Of a DNA stretch of 6,880 bases, positions 6,104 to 6,880 are shown piece by piece. The notes beneath the pieces are model-generated. The model was not told where the DNA came from, did no database searches, and saw nothing but the letters and a program-made list of their open reading frames with translations. The translations under genes and the position numbers were made by a program. Every line of letters starts with the position of its first letter. Within the stretch, counting starts at the first letter, position 1. The stretch is from Anaerolineales bacterium UBA5069 (GTDB taxonomy: Bacteria > Chloroflexota > Anaerolineae > Caldilineales > Caldilineaceae), in the NCBI GenBank assembly GCA_002415895.1, contig DIAV01000146.1, positions 1 to 6,880 of the forward strand, in the 5' to 3' direction.

Positions 6104-6880
6104 CCCACTCTACCTGCTGGAACAGGGGAGCAAGTTGACGCGTGACGGCCGCCGCCTGCTGGTGACATTGGGCGACGAGAAGCTGGCCGATGTTGCCGTC
6201 ATCCAGGTCTCCCAGGTGATCCTCTTTGGCAATGTGCAGGTGACAACGCAGGCACTGCAATTGCTGCTGGATGCAGGTGTTGAGGTGGTGTTGCTGAGCA
6301 CGCACGGGCGCTTCTATGGGCGGCTTGTGGGTGGGCCCACAGGGCACGGCTCGCTGCGCATGGCGCAAATGCTGCGCGCCCGCGACCCTGAATGGGCGCT
6401 GCACACGGCGCAAAGGTGCGTGCGCGGCAAAATCCAGAACGGCAAAGTCTTCCTGCAGCGCTATGCGCGCCGCGCCGCAGAGCCGGCTGCCCTTGATTCC
6501 GCAATTGCCGCAATTGAAGCCATGCGCGAGCGCGTGGCGCGCACCACAACCATTCCATCGCTGCTGGGGGTGGAGGGGCAGGCATCTGCGGCCTACTTTG
6601 GTGTATGGAAGGCGCTGCTCAAGCCGCCCTGGCGCTTTGACAAACGCGTGCGCCGCCCGCCCACGGACCCCGTCAACATCATGCTGAGCTTTGGCTACAC
6701 GCTGCTGGTGCAGAATGTACTCACCGCGGTGCTGACAACGGGGATGGAGCCCTATGTGGGTTTTCTGCATCAGGTGGGCTACAACAAGCCGAGCCTGGCG
6801 CTGGACCTGGCCGAAGAGTTCCGCCCCATGGTTGTGGATTCGGTTGTGATGCGCTGCTGCAACAACGATCTGCTTGAGCC
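6096..6880 (+). CDS. cas1: Cas1 integrase, 3' end cut by the window
   Basis: Cas1 is the metal-dependent integrase that, with Cas2, inserts new spacers into the CRISPR array. The ATG at 6096 lies ten bases after GAGAGG (6080-6085) and overlaps the cas6 stop as ATGCGTAG. The frame is open to the window edge, giving 261 residues of an expected 320-340. The N-terminal beta domain (1-85) includes [11 protein letters not shown] (40-50) and [12 protein letters not shown] (57-68). The helical catalytic domain has E160 in [23 protein letters not shown] (201-209), H225 in [16 protein letters not shown], and D237/E240/E241 in [10 protein letters not shown]. These fit the Glu-His-Asp/Glu metal site, so the part seen looks active. 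No reverse transcriptase or Cas6 is fused at the N terminus. cas2 and an array would be expected downstream. Confidence 0.96.
   Translation, partial: MRSPLYLLEQGSKLTRDGRRLLVTLGDEKLADVAVIQVSQVILFGNVQVTTQALQLLLDAGVEVVLLSTHGRFYGRLVGGPTGHGSLRMAQMLRARDPEWALHTAQRCVRGKIQNGKVFLQRYARRAAEPAALDSAIAAIEAMRERVARTTTIPSLLGVEGQASAAYFGVWKALLKPPWRFDKRVRRPPTDPVNIMLSFGYTLLVQNVLTAVLTTGMEPYVGFLHQVGYNKPSLALDLAEEFRPMVVDSVVMRCCNNDLLE

Noticed and set aside
6501..6519. Tandem GCAATTG words inside cas1
   Set aside because: They encode alternating Ile-Ala codons of a Cas1 helix (SAIAAIEA) and occur as just two copies.
6090..6770. Antisense 226-codon frame over cas1
   Set aside because: The + strand encodes Cas1 with catalytic residues through the same span; the antisense product is His/Gln/Arg-rich and unlike any family I know.
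1..6880. CRISPR array, tRNA, rRNA or insertion sequence
   Set aside because: I found no regularly spaced repeats, no transposase-like frame with inverted ends and no RNA gene pattern; nearly all bases are in cas genes.

Overview
The window holds eight consecutive genes, all on the + strand, that form most of a type III-A (Csm) CRISPR-Cas locus. The order is csm2, csm3, csm4, csm5, a CARF-HEPN effector of the Csx1/Csx2 (TIGR02221) family, csx15, cas6 and cas1. The cas1 gene runs off the right edge. The DNA is GC-rich with dense, biased third positions. The gene set, especially csx15 beside a TIGR02221 effector, resembles loci I know from Chloroflexota (Chloroflexus/Roseiflexus/Anaerolineae-type bacteria). 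That assignment is an inference with no phylogenetic marker in the window; all that is firm is a GC-rich bacterium with a type III-A locus.

Layout. Bases 1-67 are the tail of an unidentified upstream frame plus the csm2 ribosome binding site; cas10/csm1 is the expected upstream neighbour but is not in the window. Bases 68-3600 encode the small and backbone subunits of the Csm interference complex: Csm2, the target-RNA-cleaving backbone Csm3, the crRNA 5'-end subunit Csm4 and the cap-side subunit Csm5. Bases 3597-5200 encode an ancillary module, a CARF-HEPN ribonuclease followed by Csx15, each start overlapping the previous stop as ATGA. Bases 5246-6103 encode the crRNA-processing endonuclease Cas6. 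Bases 6096-6880 encode the first 261 residues of the integrase Cas1, including its recognisable catalytic residues.

How the genes work together. From family knowledge, Cas6 cuts the CRISPR transcript, and Csm2-5 with Cas10 (not seen) assemble on the crRNA and bind target RNA. Csm3 slices that RNA while Cas10 is expected to make cyclic oligoadenylate. The second messenger binds the CARF domain of the Csx2-like protein and switches on its HEPN ribonuclease, and Csx15 probably binds or removes the messenger to limit the response. Cas1 adds new spacers. Spacing is tight throughout: 4- or 8-base overlaps at four of the seven junctions, and gaps of 9 to 55 bases at the other three. This suggests one polycistronic unit joining interference, signalling, crRNA processing and adaptation.

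No CRISPR array, tRNA, rRNA, insertion sequence or convincing terminator is visible. No stretch longer than 55 bases lies between genes after csm2 starts. The numerous antisense open frames are high-GC shadows of the genes described here. The region is a recognisable system rather than a new one; the points most worth checking are the Csx2/Csx15 pair, the Cys/His insert in Csm3, and the csm2 leader.
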